DNA of 50,442 bases, taken from positions 1-50,442 of the forward strand of contig NZ_JARPQB010000038.1 of assembly GCF_029478665.1 (NCBI RefSeq), written 5' to 3'. This document shows positions 36,175 through 44,390 of the stretch, piece after piece. The translations under genes and the position numbers were made by a program. The notes under the pieces were generated by a model that was not told where the DNA came from, did no database searches, and saw nothing but the letters and a program-made list of their open reading frames with translations. Source of the stretch: Pseudomonas entomophila. Its GTDB lineage: Bacteria > Pseudomonadota > Gammaproteobacteria > Pseudomonadales > Pseudomonadaceae. Numbering within the stretch: the stretch's first letter is position 1; every line of letters begins with the position of its first letter.

Positions 36175-38652
36175 GTGTTTACGAACGGAATCAATGGGAG
36201 ATTGCTCGAGGACTTCGAGCCACTGAAAACGGCCGAAAAGCATCTACTGGCCTGCTGCAAGACTGGCCTGCCGTCACGCATCGGTCCGGACAGGCCTCAC
36301 GTCCCCTACCCCGTACGCACCATCCGTGCGTCGTTTCTCAGGTTCCTGATTCTCGGCGGCGATAAAAGTTTGGCGCTCGATGAGCGCGGCATCAACCTAC
36401 AAGGTGCCTACATCGAAGGTCATCTCGACCTACGCAACACAGTCACTTCAATCCCCTTCGAGTTACAGCACTGCACCTTCGAGAACCCACTTCGCCTGAC
36501 CGAAGCCACTGTTACGGGTACGATTCGCCTGCTCGGGTGCCGGCTGCCAGAGATCATCGCCAACCGCTGCATCATCCAGAGTGATTTGCACCTGACCAAC
36601 ACATGGCTCGGGAGAGGGTTGACAGCCTGGAACGCCAGTATCGAGGGCAATTTACTTTTTGAAAAAGTCCACAGTGGAGGGTCTGTGGCACTGCCTGGCA
36701 CACAGATCAATGGCGTCTTTTATTGCCTGGAAAGTTCCCTGCACGCCGGGGCTGAGCCGGCCCTCATCCTCAACAATGTCACCATCGGGTCTAATGTCTA
36801 CCTGAGCGGATCCAAGATCGAGAGCATCCGCTGTCAGCATGCCATGATCGGCGGTGGTTTTCGCTTCGGCGCCACCACCCTTCTTAGCCACACAGGTTTG
36901 GCGCTCGACATGGTCGGCACACAGGTAAAGCATGACCTGCAGATGAGTGATGCCAAGGTGCAAGGCCAACTCAAGCTCGCCAATAGCCAAATCGGCGCAA
37001 AGCTTACCCTCCACGGCGAATTCGATGGGTGTGGCCCGGCGGCGATAGCCGCCCAGGGCGCGACCCTTCAAGGTGGAGTCTCTTTGCCTCACGGTTTCAG
37101 CGCCAATGGAGCGGTGCACTTCAACATGGCGCAGATCAACGACCAAGCCGTACTGCGAGGTCGCTTCGAAGATGCCAAACAGGCCATCATCTTCGACGGT
37201 GCAACCATCAAGGGCAACCTCGACCTATCTCACGCGCAGGTCTTCGGTGAAGTCAGCCTGATCACCACCCAGATCCACCAGCAACTGGTTTGTGAAGGCA
37301 CACGTCTCCATGGGGTCGATGGCAAGGCACTGAGCGCCGATGCTGCGACAATTGGCAGGGATGCCCATTTCTCGCCGGACTTCGTTGCCAAGGGCACTGT
37401 TCGACTGCTCTGCGCCACTTTCGAAGGCGATTTGATTTTCAATGGCGCGCGGTTCGAGGGCGACATTGCCGAACGCTCACTCAACGCCAGCCAGTCGAAA
37501 GTTCTAGGCAAGGTGGTGCTCAATATCCAAGCCAGTGGCAGTGTCGCGTTCAATGATGCCTGCATCGAAGGCGAACTGCGTTGTGCAGGAAGCAGGTTCG
37601 CCACCGTAGCGAAAGAAACACTCAGTTTGAACAGAACGCGCATCAAGGGCAGCCTTTCACTGGCAAAGCTTGAGAGCCCCTTGAGCAAAGCCTCGTTCGA
37701 ACATGCTCACGCGGGCCGTCTGGATGACGACGTACTGACCTGGGGCGAACAAATTGTTCTCAACGGCTTCAAGTACGACGCCCTGGTTGCCAATCCTCCC
37801 CTGAGCCTGGCTCACAGACTCCATTGGCTCCGCTCTCAGGTTGCACAGCTTGCTCAACCCAATCAGCCCGAGCCGTTGGACAAAGGACGGCGACTGAAGG
37901 AGTGGTTTGGCAAGTACTGGCAGCGCAATAAAAAGGCCAGCGCTCGCCGTGCCGAAGATTTTCGCCCACAACCTTGGTGGCAACTAAAAAAAGTGCTGGA
38001 GGACTCGGCGCACTTCGCTGAAGCCCGCCAAGTGGGTATCGAACTGGAAAAGGAAAGACGCCGATTGGGGCTTATCGACCAGCCGCTCTTTCCTGACCGT
38101 CGAAACAAAGGCATGCTCAGCCGCCTGGTGAGCCGAGGCCTGCATTGGGCTTACGGGCACTTCACGGGTTATGGTTACCGACCAATTAAGCTGCTTTACT
38201 ACTTTTTCGGCACTTGGGTCGTGTGCGCGTCGATCTACTGGGTGGCCGCGATTGGAGGCATCTTCGCCCCAACCGATCCACGCATTTACCAGAACCCCAC
38301 CTACCAAGCCTGCCGTCCCGATGGTTGGCAGGCCTGGCTGCAGGCCAACCCGCAAAAGCAGGTGGTGGGTATGGGTAACTGGTACCTGTGCGCCGAATTG
38401 CCTGCCGAGTACACAGGGCTCAGCCCCCTCGCCTATTCGCTGGATGTGCTGATGCCCTTCGTCGACCTCAAGCAAGAGTCCGACTGGGCGCCTTTGCTAC
38501 CCACCCCCAAGGCCGATGCATGGGAAGAGTTTCGGGTGTTCGAGTGGAAGCATGTCGTGCGCCTGGTGATCTGGTTGCAAACCCTGATCGGCTGGGGCAT
38601 TGGCCTGTTGGCTGCGGCAATCATCTCGGGCCTGGCGCGCAAGACCGAATGA
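36175..38652 (+). CDS. Large beta-solenoid membrane protein, function unknown
   Basis: This 825-residue protein has an N-terminal segment (about 1-60), a long region (about 65-520) of repeated short strands with a spacing near 20 residues (for example NLQGAYIEGHLDLRNTV, then ATVTGTIRLLGCRL, then ATIKGNLDLSHAQVFGEVSL), a charged linker, and two membrane helices at about 672-694 and 797-818. A GYGYRPIKLLYYFF element precedes the first helix. This layout resembles bacterial pentapeptide-like solenoid proteins with a membrane tail that databases often misname as oxidoreductases. The start is GTG at 36175 with only a weak ribosome site. Base composition is clearly lower in GC than on either side, and the gene abuts a truncated LysR gene, so it was probably acquired. 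Confidence 0.82.
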   Translation: MFTNGINGRLLEDFEPLKTAEKHLLACCKTGLPSRIGPDRPHVPYPVRTIRASFLRFLILGGDKSLALDERGINLQGAYIEGHLDLRNTVTSIPFELQHCTFENPLRLTEATVTGTIRLLGCRLPEIIANRCIIQSDLHLTNTWLGRGLTAWNASIEGNLLFEKVHSGGSVALPGTQINGVFYCLESSLHAGAEPALILNNVTIGSNVYLSGSKIESIRCQHAMIGGGFRFGATTLLSHTGLALDMVGTQVKHDLQMSDAKVQGQLKLANSQIGAKLTLHGEFDGCGPAAIAAQGATLQGGVSLPHGFSANGAVHFNMAQINDQAVLRGRFEDAKQAIIFDGATIKGNLDLSHAQVFGEVSLITTQIHQQLVCEGTRLHGVDGKALSADAATIGRDAHFSPDFVAKGTVRLLCATFEGDLIFNGARFEGDIAERSLNASQSKVLGKVVLNIQASGSVAFNDACIEGELRCAGSRFATVAKETLSLNRTRIKGSLSLAKLESPLSKASFEHAHAGRLDDDVLTWGEQIVLNGFKYDALVANPPLSLAHRLHWLRSQVAQLAQPNQPEPLDKGRRLKEWFGKYWQRNKKASARRAEDFRPQPWWQLKKVLEDSAHFAEARQVGIELEKERRRLGLIDQPLFPDRRNKGMLSRLVSRGLHWAYGHFTGYGYRPIKLLYYFFGTWVVCASIYWVAAIGGIFAPTDPRIYQNPTYQACRPDGWQAWLQANPQKQVVGMGNWYLCAELPAEYTGLSPLAYSLDVLMPFVDLKQESDWAPLLPTPKADAWEEFRVFEWKHVVRLVIWLQTLIGWGIGLLAAAIISGLARKTE

Positions 38653-38686
38653 GCGCCTACCGACCAAGCCCTCCCAATGACGTGCC

Positions 38687-38910
38687 AGATCGTGCAGGAG
38701 GCCGCGCAATTGCAGACGGTCGCCAGCCTGGTTGCCTGCGGCTCTGGCGTGGCCCTACTGCCGGAATCGGCAGCCCTGGCCAATGCCCAGCCGGGCGTGT
38801 GCTTCCGGCCACTACGGGATGTCGCCGCGCCCTTGCCGCTGTACCTGGCCTGGCGCGCCGGCGACGGCTCGCTGGCCCGCCAGCGCCTGCTCGAACTGCT
38901 TACAGGCTGA
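38687..38910 (+). pseudogene. 3' remnant of a LysR-family regulator gene
   Basis: From 38687 the frame encodes IVQEAAQLQTVASLVACGSG, then VALLPESAA and PLYLAWRAGDGSLARQRLLELL, the last 74 residues of a LysR substrate domain. The N-terminal HTH and first domain are missing; upstream lies the solenoid gene. An ATG at 38677 keeps the frame open but would yield only a stump. The 3' end overlaps the convergent anti-sigma gene by 11 bases. Confidence 0.8.
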
Positions 38911-39652
38911 CGCCCAGCGCCTGGCGCACCTGCTCGCCTCGGGCGTCATCGACGGCACTGACCAAAGCAAAGTTGTAGTCACCGTGGGACCAATAGCGCG
39001 CCTGGAGCTGCCCCTCGGTGCGCTGGCCCGTGGGCATGCGCTCGAAGTGCTCGCCAGGCGAACGCAAGAACAGGCTGATGCGCTGCCCGCCACGGTCCTG
39101 GAACACCAGCAACGCCGCCGCCCCCGCTTCGTTGCTGAGCAGACGCGCCCCGACCGGCTTGAAGCCATACCCAGCCAGGTCCGGCAGTTGCCCGACACGG
39201 TTGAAATGGCGACCCAGCCAGGCTTGCAGGCGCGCCGGATCGCTGGCCTGGATATCCAGCGCGGTGGCATCGACGAACATCCGGTGGGCCTGGACCGCAT
39301 CGGCCATCGGCAGGTTACCCGCCATCAGCGTCACCTCCCGCGCCTGCCAACCGCCCAGCCCGCCCAGGCCCACGGCGATCAGCAGGACCGCCGCCGAGGC
39401 CAACTGCCGCCGCCGACGCTGACGCAGGCGTTGGCGCAACGGGCCCAGGTCGAGGGCCGGATCGCTGGGGCGCTCGCCAAAACCGGCCAATGCCGCACGC
39501 AGGCGCCGGGCATCCTCGCGCCAGGCTTCCAGGCGTGCCGCCTCCTGGGGATTGGCCGCCAGCCAGGCCTGCACCTCGGCCCGTCGCTGCGGGTCCAGGC
39601 GCTCGTCGACGTAGGCGTGCAGCTCGTGCTCGGTGGGGATCAGGTGCGTCAT
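38900..39652 (-). CDS. Membrane anti-sigma factor
   Basis: This 250-residue protein has an N-terminal cytoplasmic anti-sigma part (EHELHAYVDERLDPQRRAEVQAWL, in part), one membrane helix at about residues 82-101 (LASAAVLLIAVGLGGLGGW) and a periplasmic domain of about 145 residues. It lacks the full zinc-binding HxxxCxxC of ZAS anti-sigma factors. Its start overlaps the sigma gene stop by 4 bases. It most likely holds the ECF sigma factor until an oxidative or envelope cue. The C-terminal domain has no fold that I recognise. Confidence 0.85.
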   Translation of the reverse strand: MTHLIPTEHELHAYVDERLDPQRRAEVQAWLAANPQEAARLEAWREDARRLRAALAGFGERPSDPALDLGPLRQRLRQRRRRQLASAAVLLIAVGLGGLGGWQAREVTLMAGNLPMADAVQAHRMFVDATALDIQASDPARLQAWLGRHFNRVGQLPDLAGYGFKPVGARLLSNEAGAAALLVFQDRGGQRISLFLRSPGEHFERMPTGQRTEGQLQARYWSHGDYNFALVSAVDDARGEQVRQALGVSL

Positions 39653-40167
39653 TTGAGTCTCCGCAAGGCCCGGGGCGCAGGCTCGCCCTCGGTCAGTTCA
39701 CGCAGGGCTGCCCGCGCCCGCGACAGGCGCGACATCACCGTGCCGATGGGGATGCCGAGCGCTTCGGCGGCCTCCTTGTAGCTCAGGCCTTCGACGCTGA
39801 CCAGCAGCAACAATGCACGTTGCTCGGCCGACAGCCTGGCGAAGGCCTGCAGGTCGGCCTGGGCCAGCACGATGCTTTCGGTGTCCGCCCCCAGCGGCTC
39901 GTCCGCCTGGCCACGGCCGAACCAGGCCAGCCAGCGGGCATGCAGGCGTTCGCGCCGCTTACCGTCGAGAAACAACCGATAGAGGATGGTGAACAGCCAG
40001 GGGCGCAGGCTGTCCACTCCCCGCTGTTGGCCCCCGCGGCTCAGGGCGCGCTCGACCGTGGCCTGGACCAGGTCATCGGCGCTGCCGGGCTCGCGGGTCA
40101 GCCACAGGGCGAAGCGCCGCAGGCGTTGCAGCAGCTCGCGCCACTGTTGGTCGTCCAGTTCGTGCAT
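39649..40167 (-). CDS. ECF sigma factor controlling the peroxidase locus
   Basis: This 172-residue sigma-70 family protein has region 2 (LRRFALWLTREPGSADDLVQATVERAL, in part; RPWLFTILYRLFLD) and region 4 (LLLLVSVEGLSYKEAAEALGI, in part; then GTVMSRLSRARAAL). It overlaps its anti-sigma by 4 bases and is divergent from the catalase-like gene. A GGAAT-N16-CGTC site precedes it and an identical one precedes the peroxidase gene, so it likely drives both. That places it among ECF factors that answer oxidative stress. Confidence 0.9.
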   Translation of the reverse strand: MHELDDQQWRELLQRLRRFALWLTREPGSADDLVQATVERALSRGGQQRGVDSLRPWLFTILYRLFLDGKRRERLHARWLAWFGRGQADEPLGADTESIVLAQADLQAFARLSAEQRALLLLVSVEGLSYKEAAEALGIPIGTVMSRLSRARAALRELTEGEPAPRALRRLK

Positions 40168-40209
40168 GGTCAGGTTCCGGGCCCCGCTGGGCAGTCAGTG
40201 TAAGAGGCA

Positions 40210-40234
40210 GACGGCGCAACACGAAATCTATTCC
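40210..40234 (-). promoter_or_regulatory. ECF-type promoter of the sigma/anti-sigma operon
   Basis: On the minus strand GGAAT (40234-40230) and CGTC (40213-40210) are 16 bases apart, 43 bases before the sigma gene start. This is the classic ECF -35/-10 form and equals the site on the peroxidase side. Confidence 0.75.
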
Positions 40235-40296
40235 CTGTGTCCTTTAAAAGTCTGTGCTTGGTATTGCAGTGCTCTTGAGAGCGAGCGCCGTTAACA

Positions 40297-40366
40297 CGGC
40301 GCATCGCGGATGAATCCGCTCCTACAAGCGGGGAGCCGTAGGAGCGGATTCATCCGCGATGCGCCG
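40297..40366. repeat. REP element pair forming a hairpin
   Basis: The 28-base arm at 40297-40324 (CGGCGCATCGCGGATGAATC and on) is the exact reverse complement of 40339-40366. It sits inside the 332-base divergent gap between the sigma gene and the peroxidase gene, which otherwise holds the two ECF promoters. Confidence 0.9.
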
Positions 40367-40439
40367 CGTGAGCGGTGCTCGATCCCGCCGGCGCAGCAAC
40401 ATTACCGTCGAACACCTCGAATGGGCGGATTCCCAAACA

Positions 40440-40464
40440 GGAATAAATCTTCAGCTCCCTCGTC
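40440..40464 (+). promoter_or_regulatory. ECF-type promoter of the peroxidase/b561 operon
   Basis: GGAAT (40440-40444) and CGTC (40461-40464) are separated by 16 bases, 36 bases before the ATG. The -35, -10 and spacing are the same as in the divergent promoter of the sigma gene. Confidence 0.78.
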
Positions 40465-40499
40465 ATACCGTTCCATTCCCCCGCAACGGACCCTCCAAC

Positions 40500-41546
40500 A
40501 TGCAGACTCCCGTCAACGGCCCCACAAAGGCCCTGCGCCTGGCCGCCATCGGCGCCACCCTGGCGGCGCTTGGTGCGGGCTTCGCCTATGCGGCCGGCTG
40601 GATCGGCGCGCCAAGGCTTACCCCCCAGCGCATCATCGACACCTTCGAGGCCCAGGCCGGCCACCATCCTGGCTATCGGAAGAACCACGCCAAGGGCCTG
40701 TGCGTCAGCGGCTATTTCCAAGGCAGCGGCCAGGCCGCGCAACTGTCCACCGCGAGGGTCTTCAGCCAGCAGAGGGTGCCTGTGATCGGGCGCTTCGCCA
40801 TTGGCGGCGCCAACCCGTTCGCGCCCGACACCGCCGTGCCGGTGCGCAGCCTGGCGATCCAGCTGAGCAGCGACGATGGGCAGGTCTGGCGCACCGGCAT
40901 GAACAACCCGCCGGTGCTGGCGGTGAGCACACCGCAAGGCTTCTATGAACAAGTACTGGCCGCCACACCGGACCCGGCCACCGGCAAGCCCGACCCCGCC
41001 AGGCTGCAGGCATTCTTCGCCGCCCACCCGGAAAGCGCGGCGTTCCGCCAGTGGGCGGCCGGCTACCGGGCGAGCGACAGTTTCGCCAGCACCGCCTACA
41101 ACAGCATCAACGCGTTTCGCCTGATCGACGCCAAGGGCCAGCCCCATCCAGTACGCTGGTCGCTGCAACCCGAGACGCCCTTCGCCGCCCTGCCCGCCCA
41201 GGTCGACGACCAGCAGTTCCTCCAGCACGACCTGCAACAACGCCTGGCTCAGGGCCCATTGCGCTGGACGCTGCGCCTGACCCTGGCCGAGCCTGGCGAC
41301 CCAGTGGACGACCCGGCCCGTCAATGGCCCGCCGAACGCCGCGGCATCGATGCCGGCACCTTGGTGCTGGAGCAGGTCGATGGCCCGGAACAAGGCGCCT
41401 GCCGTGACCTCAACTTCGACCCGCTGATCCTGCCCCGAGGGATCGAACCTTCAGACGACCCGATCCTCGCCGCTCGCTCGGCCGCCTACTCGGTATCGTT
41501 CAACCGCCGCAGCCAAGAAACGCTGAGCGAAGGAGCCCGCCCATGA
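40500..41546 (+). CDS. Catalase-related peroxidase (SrpA-like)
   Basis: This 348-residue protein has a membrane helix (LAAIGATLAALGAGFAYAAGW) that anchors or exports it, then a short catalase core: the heme-face start HHPGYRKNHAKGLCVSGYF, RFAIGGANPFAPD, and the late SFASTAYNSINAFRL with the proximal region. It lacks the C-terminal catalase domains, as in the catalase-related peroxidases that remove organic or hydrogen peroxide in the periplasm. The ATG at 40500 follows the ECF promoter. The stop overlaps the b561 start by 4 bases. Confidence 0.88.
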   Translation: MQTPVNGPTKALRLAAIGATLAALGAGFAYAAGWIGAPRLTPQRIIDTFEAQAGHHPGYRKNHAKGLCVSGYFQGSGQAAQLSTARVFSQQRVPVIGRFAIGGANPFAPDTAVPVRSLAIQLSSDDGQVWRTGMNNPPVLAVSTPQGFYEQVLAATPDPATGKPDPARLQAFFAAHPESAAFRQWAAGYRASDSFASTAYNSINAFRLIDAKGQPHPVRWSLQPETPFAALPAQVDDQQFLQHDLQQRLAQGPLRWTLRLTLAEPGDPVDDPARQWPAERRGIDAGTLVLEQVDGPEQGACRDLNFDPLILPRGIEPSDDPILAARSAAYSVSFNRRSQETLSEGARP

Positions 41547-42076
41547 CCCCCGTTGCCTTTCATCCCCTGGCCCGGCTGTTGCACTGGCTGATGGCCGCAC
41601 TGATCCTGGCCATGCTGTTCATTGGCGTGGCGATGGTCGGCGACCTGTCGCCCCGGCATCCCTTGCTGGTGGAACTGCACAAGGCCACCGGCCTGGCCCT
41701 GCTGGCATTGGTGGTGGTACGTATCGCCTTGCGCCTGGCCCTGCCCCATCCGCCGCTGCCCCGCGATCTGCCTGGTATGCAGCGCCTGGCCGCCGGGGCT
41801 TCGCACCTGCTGCTGTACACCCTGATGCTGGCCATGCCGCTGCTGGGCTGGGCGATGCTATCGGCAGGTGGCTACCCTCGCCCCCTGCAGCTACCCGCCA
41901 TCGCGCCCCACGACCTGCAGTTGTATGCCGTGCTGCGCCAGGCCCATGGCTGGGCCGGTTACCTGCTGTTCGCCACCATACTAGTGCACCTGGGGGCGGC
42001 GCTGATGCATGCGCTGGTGCGCCGCGACGGCGTGTTGCGTAGCATGTGGCCAGGCCCGTTGCGCCGGAGCGAATGA
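41543..42076 (+). CDS. Cytochrome b561
   Basis: This 177-residue protein has four hydrophobic helices and the paired heme histidines: LLHWLMA in helix 1, HPLLVELHKATG, ASHLLLYTLML, and AHGWAGYLLFATILVHL in helix 4. It is an inner-membrane diheme cytochrome that moves electrons from the quinol pool. Coupled by ATGA overlap to the peroxidase, it probably feeds it electrons. Confidence 0.92.
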   Translation: MTPVAFHPLARLLHWLMAALILAMLFIGVAMVGDLSPRHPLLVELHKATGLALLALVVVRIALRLALPHPPLPRDLPGMQRLAAGASHLLLYTLMLAMPLLGWAMLSAGGYPRPLQLPAIAPHDLQLYAVLRQAHGWAGYLLFATILVHLGAALMHALVRRDGVLRSMWPGPLRRSE

Positions 42077-42166
42077 GCACCGGTACGTCCTCGGGGTCGA
42101 CACATGTAAATAATTATTACTACTATCGGCATCTTTTTTTTGCCGAACTGCCCCCTGGACTGCCCG

Positions 42167-43372
42167 ATGAACGTCGCAAAGGATCCTGCTTCACTCACCC
42201 CAGCCAGCACCCTCGACCTGCGCCCGCTGATGCTGGTCAACATGGCCTGCACCATGTCGATGATGGCCTTCGTCGCCCTGATCGGCCCCATCGCCCGCCT
42301 GCTGGGCATGGCCACCTGGCAGGCCGGCGCGGCGGTGACCGTGGCCGGCGTGGTCTGGGTGATCCTGGCGCGGCCCTGGGGGCGCCTGGCCGACCGCTAT
42401 GGCCGGCGCCGGGTACTGCTGCTGGGCAGCGGCGGCTTCACCCTGGCCTACTGGGTGCTGTGCCTGTTCATCGACGGCGCGCTGCGCTGGCTGCCGGGCG
42501 CGACCCTGGCGTTCTTCGGCCTGATGCTGGCCCGCGGCCTGATCGGCGCCTTCTATGCCGCGCTGCCGGTCGGTGGCAACGCGCTGATCGCCGACCATGT
42601 CGAGCCCCAGCACCGGGCGCGGGCAATGGCCTCGCTGGGCGCGGCCAACGCGGTCGGCCTGGTGGTGGGCCCGGCATTGGCCGCGCTGCTCTCGCGCTAC
42701 AGCCTGAGCCTGCCGTTCTATGCAATGTCGCTGCTGCCGGCCACGGCGTTCGTGGTGCTGCTGTTCAAGCTCAAGCCCCAGCCACTGGCCCAGGCCCATG
42801 CGCCCAATCCCGTGCGGCTGTCCGACCCTCGCCTGCGCCGCCCGTTGCTGGTGGCCTTCAGCGCCATGCTCAGCATCACCGTGTCGCAGATCGCCGTCGG
42901 TTTCTTCGCCCTCGACCGCCTGCAACTGGAGGCCGGGGATGCCGCCCAGGCCGCCGGCATTGCCTTGACCTGCGTGGGTGTGGCCCTGATGTTGGCCCAG
43001 GTGTTCCTGCGGCGGCTCGAATGGCCGCCGGCGAAGATGATCCGCATCGGCGCCAGCATTTCCGGGCTGGGCTTTGCCGCCGCGGCGCTGGCCACCCAGG
43101 CACCGTGGCTGTGGAGCGCGTTCTTCGTCGCCGCGTTCGGCATGGGCTTCGTCTTCCCGGCGTTCTCCGCGCTGGCGGCCAACGCCATGCAGGCCGGCGA
43201 GCAAGGCGCCACCGCCGGCTCCATTGGCGCCGCCCAAGGCATGGGCGCGGTGATCGGGCCCCTGGCCGGCACCCTGGTCTATGCCCTCGATGCGCGGTTG
43301 CCGTTCCTGGCCGTCGGCCTGCTGTTGCTGGTGGTCGGCCTGTGGCCCGCGCCAGCCGACCAGCGCCACTGA
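42167..43372 (+). CDS. MFS transporter
   Basis: This 401-residue carrier has 12 predicted helices and the MFS motif between helices 2 and 3 (GRLADRYGRRRVLL). The TetA/drug-exporter-like signature VGPALAALLS is in helix 5. The substrate cannot be read. The ATG at 42167 follows a TTG-started frame; no strong ribosome site is seen. An AT-rich 10-base palindrome (AATAATTATT at 42109-42118) lies upstream and could be a regulator site such as a poor Fur box. The closest partner is the following XRE-cupin regulator. Confidence 0.88.
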   Translation: MNVAKDPASLTPASTLDLRPLMLVNMACTMSMMAFVALIGPIARLLGMATWQAGAAVTVAGVVWVILARPWGRLADRYGRRRVLLLGSGGFTLAYWVLCLFIDGALRWLPGATLAFFGLMLARGLIGAFYAALPVGGNALIADHVEPQHRARAMASLGAANAVGLVVGPALAALLSRYSLSLPFYAMSLLPATAFVVLLFKLKPQPLAQAHAPNPVRLSDPRLRRPLLVAFSAMLSITVSQIAVGFFALDRLQLEAGDAAQAAGIALTCVGVALMLAQVFLRRLEWPPAKMIRIGASISGLGFAAAALATQAPWLWSAFFVAAFGMGFVFPAFSALAANAMQAGEQGATAGSIGAAQGMGAVIGPLAGTLVYALDARLPFLAVGLLLLVVGLWPAPADQRH

Positions 43373-43451
43373 CACGCACAGCGCGCAAGCCGGCAGAGTG
43401 TGTTTTAATGCGTCGCCCATTATTTTTGACACCTCTGCAAACAAGGCGGCT

Positions 43452-43997
43452 ATGGACACGGGGACACGACTCAAGCTGGTGCGTGAACGCAACAACCTCT
43501 CCCAACGGGAGCTGGCCCGCCGCAGCGGCCTGACCAACTCGACGATCTCGCAGATCGAGCAGAACCGTGTCAGCCCTTCGGTCAGTTCCCTGAAAAAGCT
43601 GCTCGAGGGCATCCCCATGTCCCTGGCGGAGTTCTTCAGCTTCGACGAACCGGTGCGCGAGGAGCGCTTCGTGTTCCGTGGCGGCGAGCAGCCTGACCTG
43701 GGCCGCAACGGCCTGCGCATGCTGCTGGTCGGCGCCAGTGTCGAAGGCCGGCAGATGCGCATGCTGCGCGAGCTGTACGCGCCAGGCGCCGACTCCGGCG
43801 AGCCGATCGTGCATTCGGAAGGCGAGGAATGCGGCCTGGTCACCCGGGGCACCATGGAGCTGTGGGTCGATGGCCAGGTCAGCGTGCTCAACGCCGGCGA
43901 CGGCTACTACATCCCCACCACGCTGCCGCACAGCTTCAAGAACATCGGCCCGGACGAAGCGGAAATCATCAGCGCCAACACCCCGGCGAACTTCTGA
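43452..43997 (+). CDS. puuR: XRE-family regulator with cupin domain (PuuR-like)
   Basis: This 181-residue repressor has an N-terminal helix-turn-helix (LVRERNNLSQRELARRSGL, then NSTISQIEQNRVSPSVSSLKKLLEGIPMSLAEFF, in part) and a cupin sensor (IVHSEGEECGLVTRGTMELW, then GDGYYIPTTLPHSFKN). The order and the IPMS-x-EFF link fit PuuR, which represses putrescine use in the absence of putrescine. No putrescine genes are next to it, so the effector is uncertain. AAGGCGG precedes the ATG. Confidence 0.65.
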   Translation: MDTGTRLKLVRERNNLSQRELARRSGLTNSTISQIEQNRVSPSVSSLKKLLEGIPMSLAEFFSFDEPVREERFVFRGGEQPDLGRNGLRMLLVGASVEGRQMRMLRELYAPGADSGEPIVHSEGEECGLVTRGTMELWVDGQVSVLNAGDGYYIPTTLPHSFKNIGPDEAEIISANTPANF

Positions 43998-44004
43998 CAG
44001 CGCA

Positions 44005-44310
44005 ATGCCCTGCGTCAGCAGCCGGGAAGCCTGGCAATGCCTGCGTGATGCTGCCCTTGGCAGCATGGCGCTGGAAGTTGTTGCCCGCCTGCCCGATGGG
44101 CAGGTCGAGGTGCGCATCGACGGTTGGTCATTGACCCTGTTGCTGGACGGCGAAGGCCTGGCCTGCTGCACCGGGTGCCAGAGCCCCGACGGCCGCCAGG
44201 CCGACCTCGAGCACTGGCACCGCTACGGCACCAACCCGGTCGACCACCTGAGCATCTGGGAGCGCGGCCGCATCGAGCAATTGCTGGAGCCCGTACCCAT
44301 TCCTCTGTAG
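44005..44310 (+). CDS. Conserved hypothetical protein, 101 residues
   Basis: A soluble small protein (MPCVSSREAWQCLRDAALGS, then VEVRIDGWSLTLLLDGEGLAC, in part). Its WSLTLLLDGE beta strands and CCTGCQSPDG are the only distinctive parts. Function unknown. The stop codon is the TAG of the following REP element. It starts 7 bases after the PuuR-like gene. Confidence 0.65.
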   Translation: MPCVSSREAWQCLRDAALGSMALEVVARLPDGQVEVRIDGWSLTLLLDGEGLACCTGCQSPDGRQADLEHWHRYGTNPVDHLSIWERGRIEQLLEPVPIPL

Positions 44311-44390
44311 GAGCGGCTTCAGCCGCGATCACCCGCAAAGCGGGTGCCAGCTAACGCGTCGCCTGCATCGCGGCTAAAGCCGCTCCTACA
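44306..44390. repeat. REP element pair with inner hairpin, overlapping two gene ends
   Basis: TGTAGGAGCGGCTTCAGCCG and on (44306-44329) pairs with 44367-44390 with one mismatch. The spacer holds ACCCGCAAAGCGGGT, as at 16736-16822. The outer TAG of each arm is the stop codon of the hypothetical gene on the left and of the isomerase gene on the right. Confidence 0.9.

Noticed and set aside
42109..42118. AATAATTATT palindrome before the MFS gene as a Fur box
   Set aside because: It fits the 19-base Fur consensus poorly; it is kept only as a note in the MFS entry.
42191..43891. Minus-strand open frame of 566 codons
   Set aside because: It is antisense to the MFS gene and part of the XRE-cupin gene; the protein is Gln/Gly/Arg-rich with no domain.
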